This document shows, in pieces, positions 50,713 through 59,575 of a stretch of DNA of 64,000 nt; position 1 is the first letter of the stretch, and the number at the start of each line of letters is the position of its first letter. A program made the position numbers and the translations under genes. Below the pieces are notes generated by a model. The model saw nothing but the letters and a program-made list of their open reading frames with translations, was not told the DNA's origin and did no database searches. The DNA is from Collimonas sp. OK607 (lineage in GTDB: Bacteria; Pseudomonadota; Gammaproteobacteria; Burkholderiales; Burkholderiaceae_D). The stretch lies in assembly GCF_900111995.1 (NCBI RefSeq), contig NZ_FOKF01000021.1, positions 1 through 64,000 of the forward strand, written 5' to 3'.

Positions 50713-51950
50713 ATATGCCAGCTCAGTCCGTGACGCCAGCCGATAATAATGAACGATTCATCCTGGTGCTCAATTGCGGTTCGTCCAGCATCAAGTTCGC
50801 GCTTTTTGATATTACCCATGCTACCGGCGCTCCGCTGCCGCGGCAGGCTGAATGGAAAGGCAAAGTCGAGGGCATCGGCGGCACCAAGCCTGGTTATATC
50901 GAGACTGGCGGCGAATCTGAGCCACTGGCGCTGGACACGCAACAGCCGTATCACTCCGCGCTGATGCATATTCTCGAACGGGTTGGTGTGCATCTTGGCG
51001 CACGCCGCTTATGCGCAGTTGCGCATCGCGTGGTACACGGCGGCAGCAAGTATTCCGCACCGACCAGGATTGATGCGATAGTACTGGCGGATTTGAAGAA
51101 TTACATTCCGCTGGCTCCTTTGCATCAGCCGTTTGCGCTGGACACCATCGAAGTGCTGCTGGCCAGCCAGCCCGGCCTGCTTCAGGTCGCCTGTTTCGAT
51201 ACCGCTTTCCACCACACGCTGCCGCATGTCGAACAAATGCTGCCACTGCCATACGCGCTGTGGGAGCGCGGCTTGCGCCGCTATGGATTTCATGGCCTGT
51301 CCTATGAATACCTGTCGATGGCGCTGGATGAGCGTTTCGGCGCCGCGGCGCACGGCCGCGTCATTGCGGCCCACCTGGGTAGCGGAGCCAGCCTGTGCGC
51401 AATGCGAGATCTGCGCAGCGTCGCCACCACCATGGGATTTTCCGCACTGGATGGGTTGATGATGGGCACCCGTTGCGGCGCACTCGACCCGGGCGCGGTA
51501 ATTTACCTGATGGAAATCGAGAAATTAAGCCTGGAACAAGTAGCGCACCTGCTGTACCACGAGTCAGGCTTGCTTGGGGTCTCCGGCGTTTCCGCCGATC
51601 CGCCGATCCTGTTCGCGCAAGAGCAACGGGACGATGCCGTCGGTGACCAGGTGCGCGCCGCACTCGCCTTGTACGAGCGTCGTATCGTCCGCGAAATCGG
51701 TGCATTGGCCGCCGTGTTGGGCGGCCTCGATTTGCTGGTGTTTACGGCCGGCGTCGGTGAACACAGTGCGGAGATTCGCAGCCGCGTTTGCCGTGACCTG
51801 GAGTTCCTTGGCGTACACCTGGAAGACGCAGCCAATCAGCGCAACGCACCATTGATATCCGCACACGGCAGCAGGGTCGCAGTCGCAGTCGAGGCCACCA
51901 ACGAAGAATGGATCGCAGCCCGGCACGCGCTAGTCATGCTCGACTCTTAG
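50709..51950 (+). CDS. ackA: Acetate/propionate kinase
   Basis: A 413-residue acetokinase with the phosphate-binding NCGSSSIKFALF, the catalytic HRVVHGG, RYGFHGLSYEYL, AHLGSGAS and TMGFSALDGLMMGTRCG. It makes ATP from acyl phosphate and ADP. The ATG overlaps the upstream stop codon by four bases, indicating translational coupling with the acyltransferase fusion. The pair gives substrate-level phosphorylation under oxygen limitation. The 3' end overlaps the convergent ligase gene by 4 bp. Confidence 0.95.
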   Translation: MNMPAQSVTPADNNERFILVLNCGSSSIKFALFDITHATGAPLPRQAEWKGKVEGIGGTKPGYIETGGESEPLALDTQQPYHSALMHILERVGVHLGARRLCAVAHRVVHGGSKYSAPTRIDAIVLADLKNYIPLAPLHQPFALDTIEVLLASQPGLLQVACFDTAFHHTLPHVEQMLPLPYALWERGLRRYGFHGLSYEYLSMALDERFGAAAHGRVIAAHLGSGASLCAMRDLRSVATTMGFSALDGLMMGTRCGALDPGAVIYLMEIEKLSLEQVAHLLYHESGLLGVSGVSADPPILFAQEQRDDAVGDQVRAALALYERRIVREIGALAAVLGGLDLLVFTAGVGEHSAEIRSRVCRDLEFLGVHLEDAANQRNAPLISAHGSRVAVAVEATNEEWIAARHALVMLDS

Positions 51951-53830
51951 TTGACGACTGCCTCTACGGCCTCGTCTATTATCTGGGCTGGCGTACGCTG
52001 CGCGTAAACATCGTCAATTTCAGCCTGAAAATGCGCAAGCAACGCGTTGCGTTTGAGCTTCAGCGTCGGCGTCATCAGCCCATTCAGCAACGACCATGGT
52101 TCCAGCGTGACCCGTACAACGCGCGGCACCGCATAGCTGGGGAAGTGCTTGCTTGCTGCTTGAATTCTCTGCAAAACGGCAGTCTGTATTGACGCAGAAT
52201 CCGGATTGACGCTATCGCCGGCATCGAGCTTAAGTTGCTGCAGCAGTGTGTCCAGGCCGCTACGGCCAAGTACAACAAAAGCGGCGATGAACGGGCGGTT
52301 GTCGCCAATCACGAATGCTTGCTCGAATAGCGGATCGGCCGTGATCGCCAACTCCAGATCCGCCGGCGCAATTTTCTCGCCGGTTGAAGTGACGATAATT
52401 TCCTTGATCCTGCCGATGATGCGGATGCGTCCACCTTCCATAGCTGCCTGATCGCCGGTACGCAACCAGCCGTCGACGGTCATTGCGTTGGCAGTCTCGT
52501 CCGGGCGTTTCCAATATCCTGCCATGACACCGCCGCCGCGCACCTGCAACTCGCTGTTCTCGCCGATACGTACCCTGACGCCTTCCAGCGGCTTACCAAC
52601 CGTAGCCGGCCAATTGTCGGACGGCGTATTGCAGGATATCACCGGCGATGTTTCTGTCATGCCGTATCCCTGCACCAATGGCAAACCCAGCGCCAGAAAG
52701 CATTCCGCTACCGCCTGCGACAAAGGTGCACCGCCGCATACCGCGACACGCAAGCGCCCGCCGAACTGCGCCAGCACCTTGCGCGCCACCAGCAATTGCA
52801 AGATAGGGCACAACAACGAATCCAGCCAATCCGGGGAGGCGCCGTTGCAAGGTAACTGCTGGCTTCGGCAAAAACGCCGCCAGCCGATCGTTTGCGCCAA
52901 CGCAAAAAGACGTCGCGTCAAATAGCCGGATTCGGCAAGAATCCCCTGCAATTTCACGTGAGACCGTTCATAGATTCTCGGCACCGAAACCAATACCGTC
53001 GGCCGGATCGTCGCCAGGTCTTCCGGAATCTGCGCCACTGACCGCGCGTAAGCGACGCAACTGCCGGCTGCAACCGGCAGGTAATATCCTACGGTGCGCT
53101 CGAAAGTGTGCGATAGCGGCAGGAACGACAGGAACACATCAGACGAGCGCACCTCGACCCGCGCCATCACCACCTGGATATTCGACAGTACATTGTTGTG
53201 GGTCAGCATGACCCCCTTAGGTTTGCCGGTAGTTCCCGAGGTATAGACGATCGCCGCCAGGGCGCCGCCCGACACCGGCGGCCTGCGTGTATTGTTGGGC
53301 AGTGCGCCGCTGGCCAGCCAGGTCGCCAAAGCAACCACCACGCCATGAACAGGAGCCGACGCGTAGTGATTGTCGAAATTTCCATCGCCCACCACCAAAA
53401 CCAGCTTCAAAAAAGGCATGGTTTCGCCGACCGCTGCAATCGCTTCCCATTGCGCACGGGTCGACAGCACCAGCATCGAGGCCTCGCAATCCTTGATGAT
53501 GTAGGCGATGCTGGCCGGATTGTCGAGCGCGTGCATCGGCACAGGAACCAGGCCCAGCGCCAGGCTCGCCTGATCGATGCAGACGGCATCCAGACCATTC
53601 GGCAGCAATACAGCCACTCGTGCCTCCGAGGGCAGACGTGACGCCGTCAGCGCGCTGCGCCAGATCCTTACGCGCTCGCCGATTTGCGCCCACGTATGTG
53701 AGTGCCAGCGCCCTGACTCTGAATTGAAGTGACGATACGCCTCGTTCTCTGGAGTCTGTCCGACCCGCCAGTCAAACAAGTCTCCAAGCGTTGCCATTTT
53801 CTTCAAATTAGCTGCAATAGCGGTTTTCAT
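51947..53830 (-). CDS. Long-chain acyl-CoA synthetase (AMP-forming)
   Basis: A 627-residue adenylating enzyme. The P-loop is YTSGTTGKPKG, followed by LSFLPLSHTFER, QGYGMTETSPVI and the hinge motif GWLRTGDQA; the C-terminal lysine lies in TGEKIAPADLE. Length and motifs fit the FAA1/FadD15 long-chain branch. The start at 53830 has AGGA 8 bases upstream. A shared FNR box with a TAGACT -10 on this strand (53869-53874) predicts low-oxygen expression, perhaps recycling fatty acids for lipid or polyhydroxyalkanoate use. Confidence 0.9.
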   Translation of the reverse strand: MKTAIAANLKKMATLGDLFDWRVGQTPENEAYRHFNSESGRWHSHTWAQIGERVRIWRSALTASRLPSEARVAVLLPNGLDAVCIDQASLALGLVPVPMHALDNPASIAYIIKDCEASMLVLSTRAQWEAIAAVGETMPFLKLVLVVGDGNFDNHYASAPVHGVVVALATWLASGALPNNTRRPPVSGGALAAIVYTSGTTGKPKGVMLTHNNVLSNIQVVMARVEVRSSDVFLSFLPLSHTFERTVGYYLPVAAGSCVAYARSVAQIPEDLATIRPTVLVSVPRIYERSHVKLQGILAESGYLTRRLFALAQTIGWRRFCRSQQLPCNGASPDWLDSLLCPILQLLVARKVLAQFGGRLRVAVCGGAPLSQAVAECFLALGLPLVQGYGMTETSPVISCNTPSDNWPATVGKPLEGVRVRIGENSELQVRGGGVMAGYWKRPDETANAMTVDGWLRTGDQAAMEGGRIRIIGRIKEIIVTSTGEKIAPADLELAITADPLFEQAFVIGDNRPFIAAFVVLGRSGLDTLLQQLKLDAGDSVNPDSASIQTAVLQRIQAASKHFPSYAVPRVVRVTLEPWSLLNGLMTPTLKLKRNALLAHFQAEIDDVYAQRTPAQIIDEAVEAVVN

Positions 53831-53896
53831 GATGTTTCCTGATTTTTTTGTTGCTGCGCCATGAAACAAGTCTAATTGCAACTGTTTCCGGCTGAG

Positions 53897-53910
53897 TTGA
53901 TATGGATCAA
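53897..53910. promoter_or_regulatory. Shared divergent FNR box
   Basis: TTGATATGGATCAA is a perfect FNR consensus. TATGCT (53932-53937) lies 21 bp away on the plus side and TAGACT (53869-53874) 22 bp away on the minus side, so one dimer could drive both the DksA-like gene and the acyl-CoA synthetase. Confidence 0.8.
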
Positions 53911-53966
53911 ATTTTTCCACCGAGCCATTGTTATGCTGAAGGCAGTCGTTCCTGGAGGATCGCGCC

Positions 53967-54341
53967 ATGCACGGACATTCGTTATTTCCTGACGTAGCAA
54001 AAATGATCTCTTTCAACTTGGCAAGACAACTCGAAACCCCGTTGCAGCGGCGACGCAAATATATAGTCGCGACAATCCGCTCGCAACGGTGCCAGGCCGG
54101 CGCGATGACAGGTTTGCTCAGCGCGGCCGAAATTGCTTTGCTCCGCAACAAGTCGGCAGAGCCAAACAAAATCCAGGCCGCGCTACAACGTATCAAAGCG
54201 CGCACATGCGGCAACTGCCTTGCATGCGGGGCAGTTATCACGCCACAGCGGCTACGCCTGCATCCGACTGCAGAACGATGCCAGTCATGCCAGGCTGCGC
54301 TGGAAAGCAGTCAACGACAGGGCTTGGAGCCTAACTTCTGA
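53967..54341 (+). CDS. Small DksA/TraR-type C4 zinc-finger protein
   Basis: A 124-residue basic protein. The C-terminal half holds Cys84-x2-Cys87-x17-Cys105-x2-Cys108, the exact spacing of the DksA/TraR zinc finger, preceded by a helical segment. DksA-type proteins enter the RNA polymerase secondary channel and retune promoters in starvation. The N-terminal coiled coil is short and I do not see the DxxDxA tip motif, so the mode of action may differ. GGAGG lies 8 bases before the ATG and a class II FNR promoter lies upstream. Confidence 0.75.
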   Translation: MHGHSLFPDVAKMISFNLARQLETPLQRRRKYIVATIRSQRCQAGAMTGLLSAAEIALLRNKSAEPNKIQAALQRIKARTCGNCLACGAVITPQRLRLHPTAERCQSCQAALESSQRQGLEPNF

Positions 54342-54441
54342 ATTTGCCTTTTTAACTTTTTAAAGAAACAAATTTTCTGCGTTTGTCCGTAAATATTTTG
54401 TCAGGCAGATTTTCTGCATTGATCAACCGGAGGGATATCAC

Positions 54442-55290
54442 ATGGAATATCGAACCATACTTGTGCACGTGGATGAATCCAGGCGCGCTCATGAACAAAT
54501 CAGGATCGCCGCTGTGCTTGCGCAAAAATGCAACGCGCATCTGATCGGCGCCGCAGCTACCGGCGTTGCGCCGCAATTCTTCATGCCGGGGGTAATCGGA
54601 GACAGCAACCTGGCTCTTCTCGGCTCCGCGCTAAGCGATCTGCGCGAGCATGCTGAAAGTCTGTTAACTGCATTTGAATCCTCTGCCTGGAAGATGGACG
54701 TCAAGTCCTTCGAAAAACGCCTGATCGAGGACGACGCCGGCACGGGCCTGGTTTTGCAGGCACGCTATAGCGACCTGGTGGTGATCGGCCAGGTCAATCC
54801 GACTGACTACTCGCCGCTGCTACGAGCCGACTTTCAGGAATATGTGCTGATGAATTCAGGCAGGCCGGTACTGATCATCCCCTATGCAGGTCATTTCCCC
54901 CAGGTCGGCAAAAGAGTGTTGCTTGCCTGGGACGGCAGCATGGAGGCAACGCGTGCTGTCAGCGCATCGATTCCGTTGCTGCAGCAGGCTGATCTGGTCC
55001 GGGTACTGGTGCTTGACACCGGCAGGCCGGCTGACGCCCACGGCGAACAACCGGGAGCCGATATCGCCATTTACCTGGCGCGCCACGGTATCAAACTCGA
55101 GGTATCGGAACAAAAGATCCCGGCCGATATAGATGTCGGCAACGCGCTCTTGTCGCACGCTGCCGATTTCGGCGCCGACCTGATCGTCATGGGCGGCTAT
55201 GGCCACACCCGCTTCCGCGAAATCTTGCTGGGAGGAGTGACGCGCACTGTCCTGGCTTCTATGACGGTGCCGGTGTTGATGTTCCATTGA
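54442..55290 (+). CDS. Universal stress protein, two UspA domains
   Basis: A 282-residue tandem UspA protein. The first domain (1-145) begins TILVHVDESR; the second (about 155-282) carries the ATP-binding motif GGYGHTRFREILLGGVTRTVL with the G-2x-G-9x-G-S/T pattern. Tandem USPs are markers of low-oxygen persistence loci. CGGAGGG lies 7-8 bases before the ATG. No FNR-spaced palindrome is upstream; it could be read through from the DksA-like gene 100 bp before. Confidence 0.92.
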   Translation: MEYRTILVHVDESRRAHEQIRIAAVLAQKCNAHLIGAAATGVAPQFFMPGVIGDSNLALLGSALSDLREHAESLLTAFESSAWKMDVKSFEKRLIEDDAGTGLVLQARYSDLVVIGQVNPTDYSPLLRADFQEYVLMNSGRPVLIIPYAGHFPQVGKRVLLAWDGSMEATRAVSASIPLLQQADLVRVLVLDTGRPADAHGEQPGADIAIYLARHGIKLEVSEQKIPADIDVGNALLSHAADFGADLIVMGGYGHTRFREILLGGVTRTVLASMTVPVLMFH

Positions 55291-55349
55291 AAGAAAAGCG
55301 CGTTGCCGGCGACGCATGGCTGACAACGCGCTTTATAACAATAGCGGAG

Positions 55350-56000
55350 CTAGGCAATCACCATCTTGTCGACGACCCGCGCCACGCCCGGCGCCGCCGC
55401 TGCCGCCTGTAATGCAGCGTAGCGTTCCGACCATGAGCGCACCGGGCCGGTAAGGGTCACCTGGTCGCCGTTGACTACCACCGTAATGCGTTGTGTTTCC
55501 ATGTGAGCGCGCCGCTGCAGCGCGGCCTCGATCTTGACCTTGACGTCCGCCGGCAACACGGCTGGCTTGACCACGATCTGATTGCTGATTCCGGTAACGC
55601 CCATCAAGTTACGCGTGACATTTTCCGCAGCCAGGCGCTGATAATCACGTTCCAGTTCACCGCTCAGCGTCACCCATCCGTCCTCAACCATGACTTTGAC
55701 CTGGTCCTTGGGGACCAGCACGTTCCATTCCAATGCCATTTCAGCGGCGCGCGCGATATCGGCATCGTTGCGCTCGCTTGGACCAGGTAACCATACATCG
55801 ATTTCCACTGCGATTCCCTTGACGCCGGCAACGCGCAACGTCGCGCGTTCAGCGGCATACTTCTCGGCATGACTATCTACATGCCCGGTCAGCGTCACCA
55901 CACCATCTTTCACCTCGACCCCGATCTCGATATCCTTGACAGACGGATCCCACTCCAGCTCATCCGTGACTTCCTGCTTTAACTGACGATCGCTTTTCAT
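55350..56000 (-). CDS. BON-domain protein, three BON repeats
   Basis: A 216-residue protein with three consecutive BON domains (about 5-70, 77-142 and 148-215), each with the V-x-D-G-x-V-T-L-x-G pattern. BON domains bind membranes or phospholipid surfaces (OsmY, RbmA-type proteins), but there is no signal peptide here, so a cytoplasmic or membrane-associated role is likely. AGAGAAG precedes the ATG. A perfect FNR box with a TATGAT -10 lies upstream. Confidence 0.88.
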   Translation of the reverse strand: MKSDRQLKQEVTDELEWDPSVKDIEIGVEVKDGVVTLTGHVDSHAEKYAAERATLRVAGVKGIAVEIDVWLPGPSERNDADIARAAEMALEWNVLVPKDQVKVMVEDGWVTLSGELERDYQRLAAENVTRNLMGVTGISNQIVVKPAVLPADVKVKIEAALQRRAHMETQRITVVVNGDQVTLTGPVRSWSERYAALQAAAAAPGVARVVDKMVIA

Positions 56001-56072
56001 CTCTTCTCTCCGTTACTGGCTTCAAAAAAACGCGTTCTGACAACCATCATAAATAACGCAGGGAATGAGGTT

Positions 56073-56086
56073 TTGATGCACATCAA
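56073..56086 (-). promoter_or_regulatory. FNR box for the BON-domain gene
   Basis: TTGATGCACATCAA matches the FNR consensus exactly. On the minus strand TATGAT (56046-56051) follows after 21 bp. The same site lies 168 bp before the fnr-like start, so autoregulation is possible, but the plus side has no well-placed -10. Confidence 0.8.
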
Positions 56087-56254
56087 AAATACCCGGCAAC
56101 GACCGCCGTTTCATATTCAAATCCGCCGTCATTTGTATATCTCTCGCATAGGGTGTACATTCAGCAACAAGATACCGATATGGCGCCTGTTCTTGCAGGC
56201 GTATGCAGGGAATCGATAGCCGGCCAACCATCAATGCGGAGTTAACCCATCACC

Positions 56255-57061
56255 ATGAATACGCCGTTTGCCAAAGTGGCATCGCCACTTTTGAACATTC
56301 CGGTATTGAAAGCCAGCTGCGCGGGTTGCAGCTTGCACCAGCTATGTTTGCCGATGGGCCTGGACAGTGCCGACATGACGCGCCTCGACCAGATCATCGG
56401 ACGCGGACAGCGCATCTTGCGCGACCAGCGTTTGTACCGGATGGGAGATCCGTTTAAGAACCTCTACGCGATTCGTTTCGGGCACTTCAAAACTTGCCAT
56501 ATAAATAATGGCGGTGAACAGCAGATCACCGGTTTCCAGATGGCCGGTGAATTGCTTGGCATGGATGCCATCAGTTCCGATCTTCACCACTGCGATGCCG
56601 TGGCGCTGGAAGACAGCGAGGTCTGCGAAATTCCTTTTGCGCGACTGGAAGAATTATTCAGCCATATCCCGACCCTGCTGCATCATTTCCATCGGATCAT
56701 GAGCCAGGAAATCACGCGCGATCAAAACATCATGCTGCTGCTCGGAAATATGCGCGCCGAGCAGCGATTTGCGGCTTTCCTGGTCAATCTTTCTTCCCGC
56801 TACATGGCGCGCGGCTATTCCTCGACCAGCTTCCAGTTGCGTATGTCGCGCGAGGACATCGGCAATTACCTTGGACTAACCATCGAAAGTATCAGCCGGC
56901 TCTTGTCCCACTTCAGGGTGCAAGGCTGGATTGCGGTCGACAAGCGGGATTTGCAGATCCTCGACCTGACGAAATTGAAAGAACTGGCGCTTGGCGGCGA
57001 GTCGGGGCGGATGACAAAAAAAGATTGCAAACCTGTCGCCTCTCCTGCCACCAAAACCTGA
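56255..57061 (+). CDS. fnr: FNR-family oxygen-sensing transcription regulator
   Basis: A 268-residue Crp/Fnr protein. Cys22, Cys25 and Cys31 at the N-terminus and Cys124 (in EVCEIPF) match the four [4Fe-4S] ligands of Escherichia coli FNR, so it should sense oxygen directly. The helix-turn-helix (about 199-217, SREDIGNYLGLTIESISRLL) has Glu211, Ser214 and Arg215 in the ExxSR arrangement that reads TTGAT-N4-ATCAA. Six such sites lie within 12 kb upstream of the gene, so it is the likely master regulator of the island. It ends 9 bp from the convergent Acs-GNAT gene. Confidence 0.93.
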   Translation: MNTPFAKVASPLLNIPVLKASCAGCSLHQLCLPMGLDSADMTRLDQIIGRGQRILRDQRLYRMGDPFKNLYAIRFGHFKTCHINNGGEQQITGFQMAGELLGMDAISSDLHHCDAVALEDSEVCEIPFARLEELFSHIPTLLHHFHRIMSQEITRDQNIMLLLGNMRAEQRFAAFLVNLSSRYMARGYSSTSFQLRMSREDIGNYLGLTIESISRLLSHFRVQGWIAVDKRDLQILDLTKLKELALGGESGRMTKKDCKPVASPATKT

Positions 57062-57070
57062 ACCAGATCG

Positions 57071-59518
57071 TCAGCGTTGCTGCGACGACCGCAAATCCAG
57101 ATGCAGCCACATGGTGCCATCGCGCTCCAGCGGCTTTACATCAAAGCCGAGCTTTCTTACCAAATGCAGGATGCGCGTATTGTGCGGCAAAGCCTCGCCG
57201 ATGATCTCAGCGGTGCCATGGCGGCGGCAATACGCAATCAATTTCGCCATTAGCAGATGGCCCAGTCCCAGCCCTTTCAAATCGGAACGCACTATCACCG
57301 AAAATTCCGCCTGGATGTTGTCCGGATCCGCGACTACCCTGGCCACGCCCAGCGTTTCGGCGCTGCCGTCCGGCTTGTTCCTGGTCGCTATGAAAGCCAT
57401 CTCGCGGTCGTAATCGATCTGCGTAAAACGCGCCAATTGCGATGGCTGTAATGCACGCACGCCGACAAACATCCTGTAGCGCACGTCTTCAGGATCGAGC
57501 GCGTTGAAAAACGCAATATGAGCCTGGCCGTCTTCCGGTTTGATCGGCCGCAGCAACAGCGTCGAGCCCTGCCAGGAGATGGTTTCTTCCAATTCTTCCG
57601 GATAGGGGCAGATCGCAAAACGCTGCAGACCGTCGCCAATGGCGGCCGGCTGCAATCGCCCGTGCGCCTGCAGCCCTACCATGTGTTTTCCATCTGGCAG
57701 CGTGAACTGGATGTCAAGTTCGACCAACTCCGGAACATCGGTCAGCAAATGAGACAGCTTGAGCAGGTGCCGGCAAATCTCGTCGATTTCCGGTTCTGGT
57801 TGCTGCGACGTGCTGTCGGCCACCTCGGCTATGCCGGTCGCATGCAATACCAAATCGCGCGCCAGCACCATGTTTAACGGCGGCAAACCTGCCGCTATCA
57901 CAGGCAAGTCAAATCTCCCGCCCTGTCCGAACACAATGGCCGGACCGAATATGGGATCGGTAACAATACCGATTTTCAATACCGGCGTCACCATCTGCGT
58001 GTCGTCTGCAAGATGTACATCATTCACCGGCAAGCCATATGCTGCCAGCAGTGCGCCGGTGTCAGCGGCCGCCAGCACTAGCCGGCCACCGGCCAAGGCA
58101 GCCGCGACAATCTTGCGCGCAGCCGGCCGATCTGCGACAAGGTCGGGTGATATCGTCGGCGGCACCTGCATCAGCAGATGTTGATTGCGTCGAAAATCGG
58201 CCATCTGCATGAAACCGCATACGGCAGCTTCCGGCGTAGCGTAGGTGGCGATGCCTGACTCCGCGAAAATACGCCGTGCGGGCGCCAACGCGGCGCCGCC
58301 CAGCCAGCAAACGAGGATATTACGTGCACCCTGCCTGGCCAGCGGAATAATGGCATCGGCAATATCGACACATGATGCGCTTGCACTCGGCGCGTGAATG
58401 ACAAGCAAGGCGTCCGCCCCGGAGTCTGCCGATACGGCCTCCAACACCTGCCGGTACAGTGACGCCGATGCATTGGCCGGCAGTGCGACCGGAGCGGAAC
58501 ACGCCGCATTCTCTGGCAGGAGCTGGTTGAGCTTGCATAGGGTCTCGTCCGACAACGTCGCTGACTTTCCTCCGCCACGTAGCAAGGCGTCGCAAGCCAT
58601 CAGCCCGGGGCCGCGGCCATTGCCGACAATTGTCAGCCGGCCATTGCCAAACGGACGGACTTGCGACAAGGTCTCCACAGCACTGAGCAAATCCTCTGTA
58701 GAGTACACCCGCAACATGCCCGCCCGGCGGATCGCCGCATCCAGCACTGCATCCGACCTGCCCGACATAGACTCCGCTACGAGGTCGCCGCCGCAGGGGC
58801 CGGTCTTGAGTATCAGCGTCGGTTTGTTGCGTGCGGCTGCGCGTGCCGCCGACATGAATTTACGGGCATGCGGAATATCTTCGATGCATAACAATATTGC
58901 CCGCGTGTCGCTGTCGCCGGCCAGGTAATCGAGCATGTCGCCGACATCGACATCGACGCCATCACCCAGCGTAATCACTTTGGAAAAACCGATACCTTGC
59001 GACCGTGCCCAATCAAGCATGCCCGCTGCCAGCATACCGGATTGGGCAAGCAACGCAATTTGTCCCTGCAACGCCCCGGTTGTGGCAAGACTGGCGTTCA
59101 GCCCAATCTTCGGAACCAATATGCCAGCCGAGCCGGGGCCGAGAATGCGCAGCAAATGGGGGCGCGCCGTTTCCAGCACTGACGGTTGCAATTTGTCGCC
59201 GGCACCGGCTTCTTCGCCTAGCACGATCGCCGCTTTGGTACCCAACCTGGCTAGCTGGCCGATGATCCTGGGTATGGTTGACGATGGTGTGCAAATGATC
59301 GCCAGTTCTGGCACGACCGGCAATTCAGCGAGATCGCGATAAGTCTTGAGGCCCTCCAGCAAGGTGTATTTCGGATTGACCGGAAAGATGTTCCCTTTAA
59401 AGCCACCTTGCACCAAATTCCGCAGCCCATACGTTCCCATGTGCTGCGTCTTTTCAGATGCACCGATGACCGCTATCGATCGCGGTGCGAAAAAAAATTG
59501 CAGGTTTCTTGCACTCAT
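57071..59518 (-). CDS. Acetyl-CoA synthetase-like (NDP-forming) protein fused to GNAT acetyltransferase, degenerate ligase
   Basis: An 815-residue protein. Residues 1-450 are the CoA-binding and succinyl-CoA-synthetase-like domains (IAVIGASEKTQHMG at 15-28). A remnant ATP-grasp domain (about 465-630) jumps from PVLKI at 512-516 to GIVTDPIFGP, lacking the usual HKSDVGG segment between. Residues about 638-800 are a GNAT acetyltransferase (GLGLGHLLMAKLI acetyl-CoA site). The layout is that of Pat/YfiQ (PatZ) protein lysine acetyltransferases. Without the ATP-grasp core it probably does not ligate acetate but acetylates proteins. It is the last gene of the minus-strand operon. Confidence 0.85.
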   Translation of the reverse strand: MSARNLQFFFAPRSIAVIGASEKTQHMGTYGLRNLVQGGFKGNIFPVNPKYTLLEGLKTYRDLAELPVVPELAIICTPSSTIPRIIGQLARLGTKAAIVLGEEAGAGDKLQPSVLETARPHLLRILGPGSAGILVPKIGLNASLATTGALQGQIALLAQSGMLAAGMLDWARSQGIGFSKVITLGDGVDVDVGDMLDYLAGDSDTRAILLCIEDIPHARKFMSAARAAARNKPTLILKTGPCGGDLVAESMSGRSDAVLDAAIRRAGMLRVYSTEDLLSAVETLSQVRPFGNGRLTIVGNGRGPGLMACDALLRGGGKSATLSDETLCKLNQLLPENAACSAPVALPANASASLYRQVLEAVSADSGADALLVIHAPSASASCVDIADAIIPLARQGARNILVCWLGGAALAPARRIFAESGIATYATPEAAVCGFMQMADFRRNQHLLMQVPPTISPDLVADRPAARKIVAAALAGGRLVLAAADTGALLAAYGLPVNDVHLADDTQMVTPVLKIGIVTDPIFGPAIVFGQGGRFDLPVIAAGLPPLNMVLARDLVLHATGIAEVADSTSQQPEPEIDEICRHLLKLSHLLTDVPELVELDIQFTLPDGKHMVGLQAHGRLQPAAIGDGLQRFAICPYPEELEETISWQGSTLLLRPIKPEDGQAHIAFFNALDPEDVRYRMFVGVRALQPSQLARFTQIDYDREMAFIATRNKPDGSAETLGVARVVADPDNIQAEFSVIVRSDLKGLGLGHLLMAKLIAYCRRHGTAEIIGEALPHNTRILHLVRKLGFDVKPLERDGTMWLHLDLRSSQQR

Positions 59519-59575
59519 CGCGCATTCTCAAAATTATCCGTCGACATACTGGTTGGCGCACTAGCCTGCACAACG

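Noticed and set aside
54419-54426. TTGATCAA before the universal stress gene as an FNR site
   Set aside because: There is no spacer between half-sites and it overlaps the ribosome-binding region, so class II geometry is impossible.
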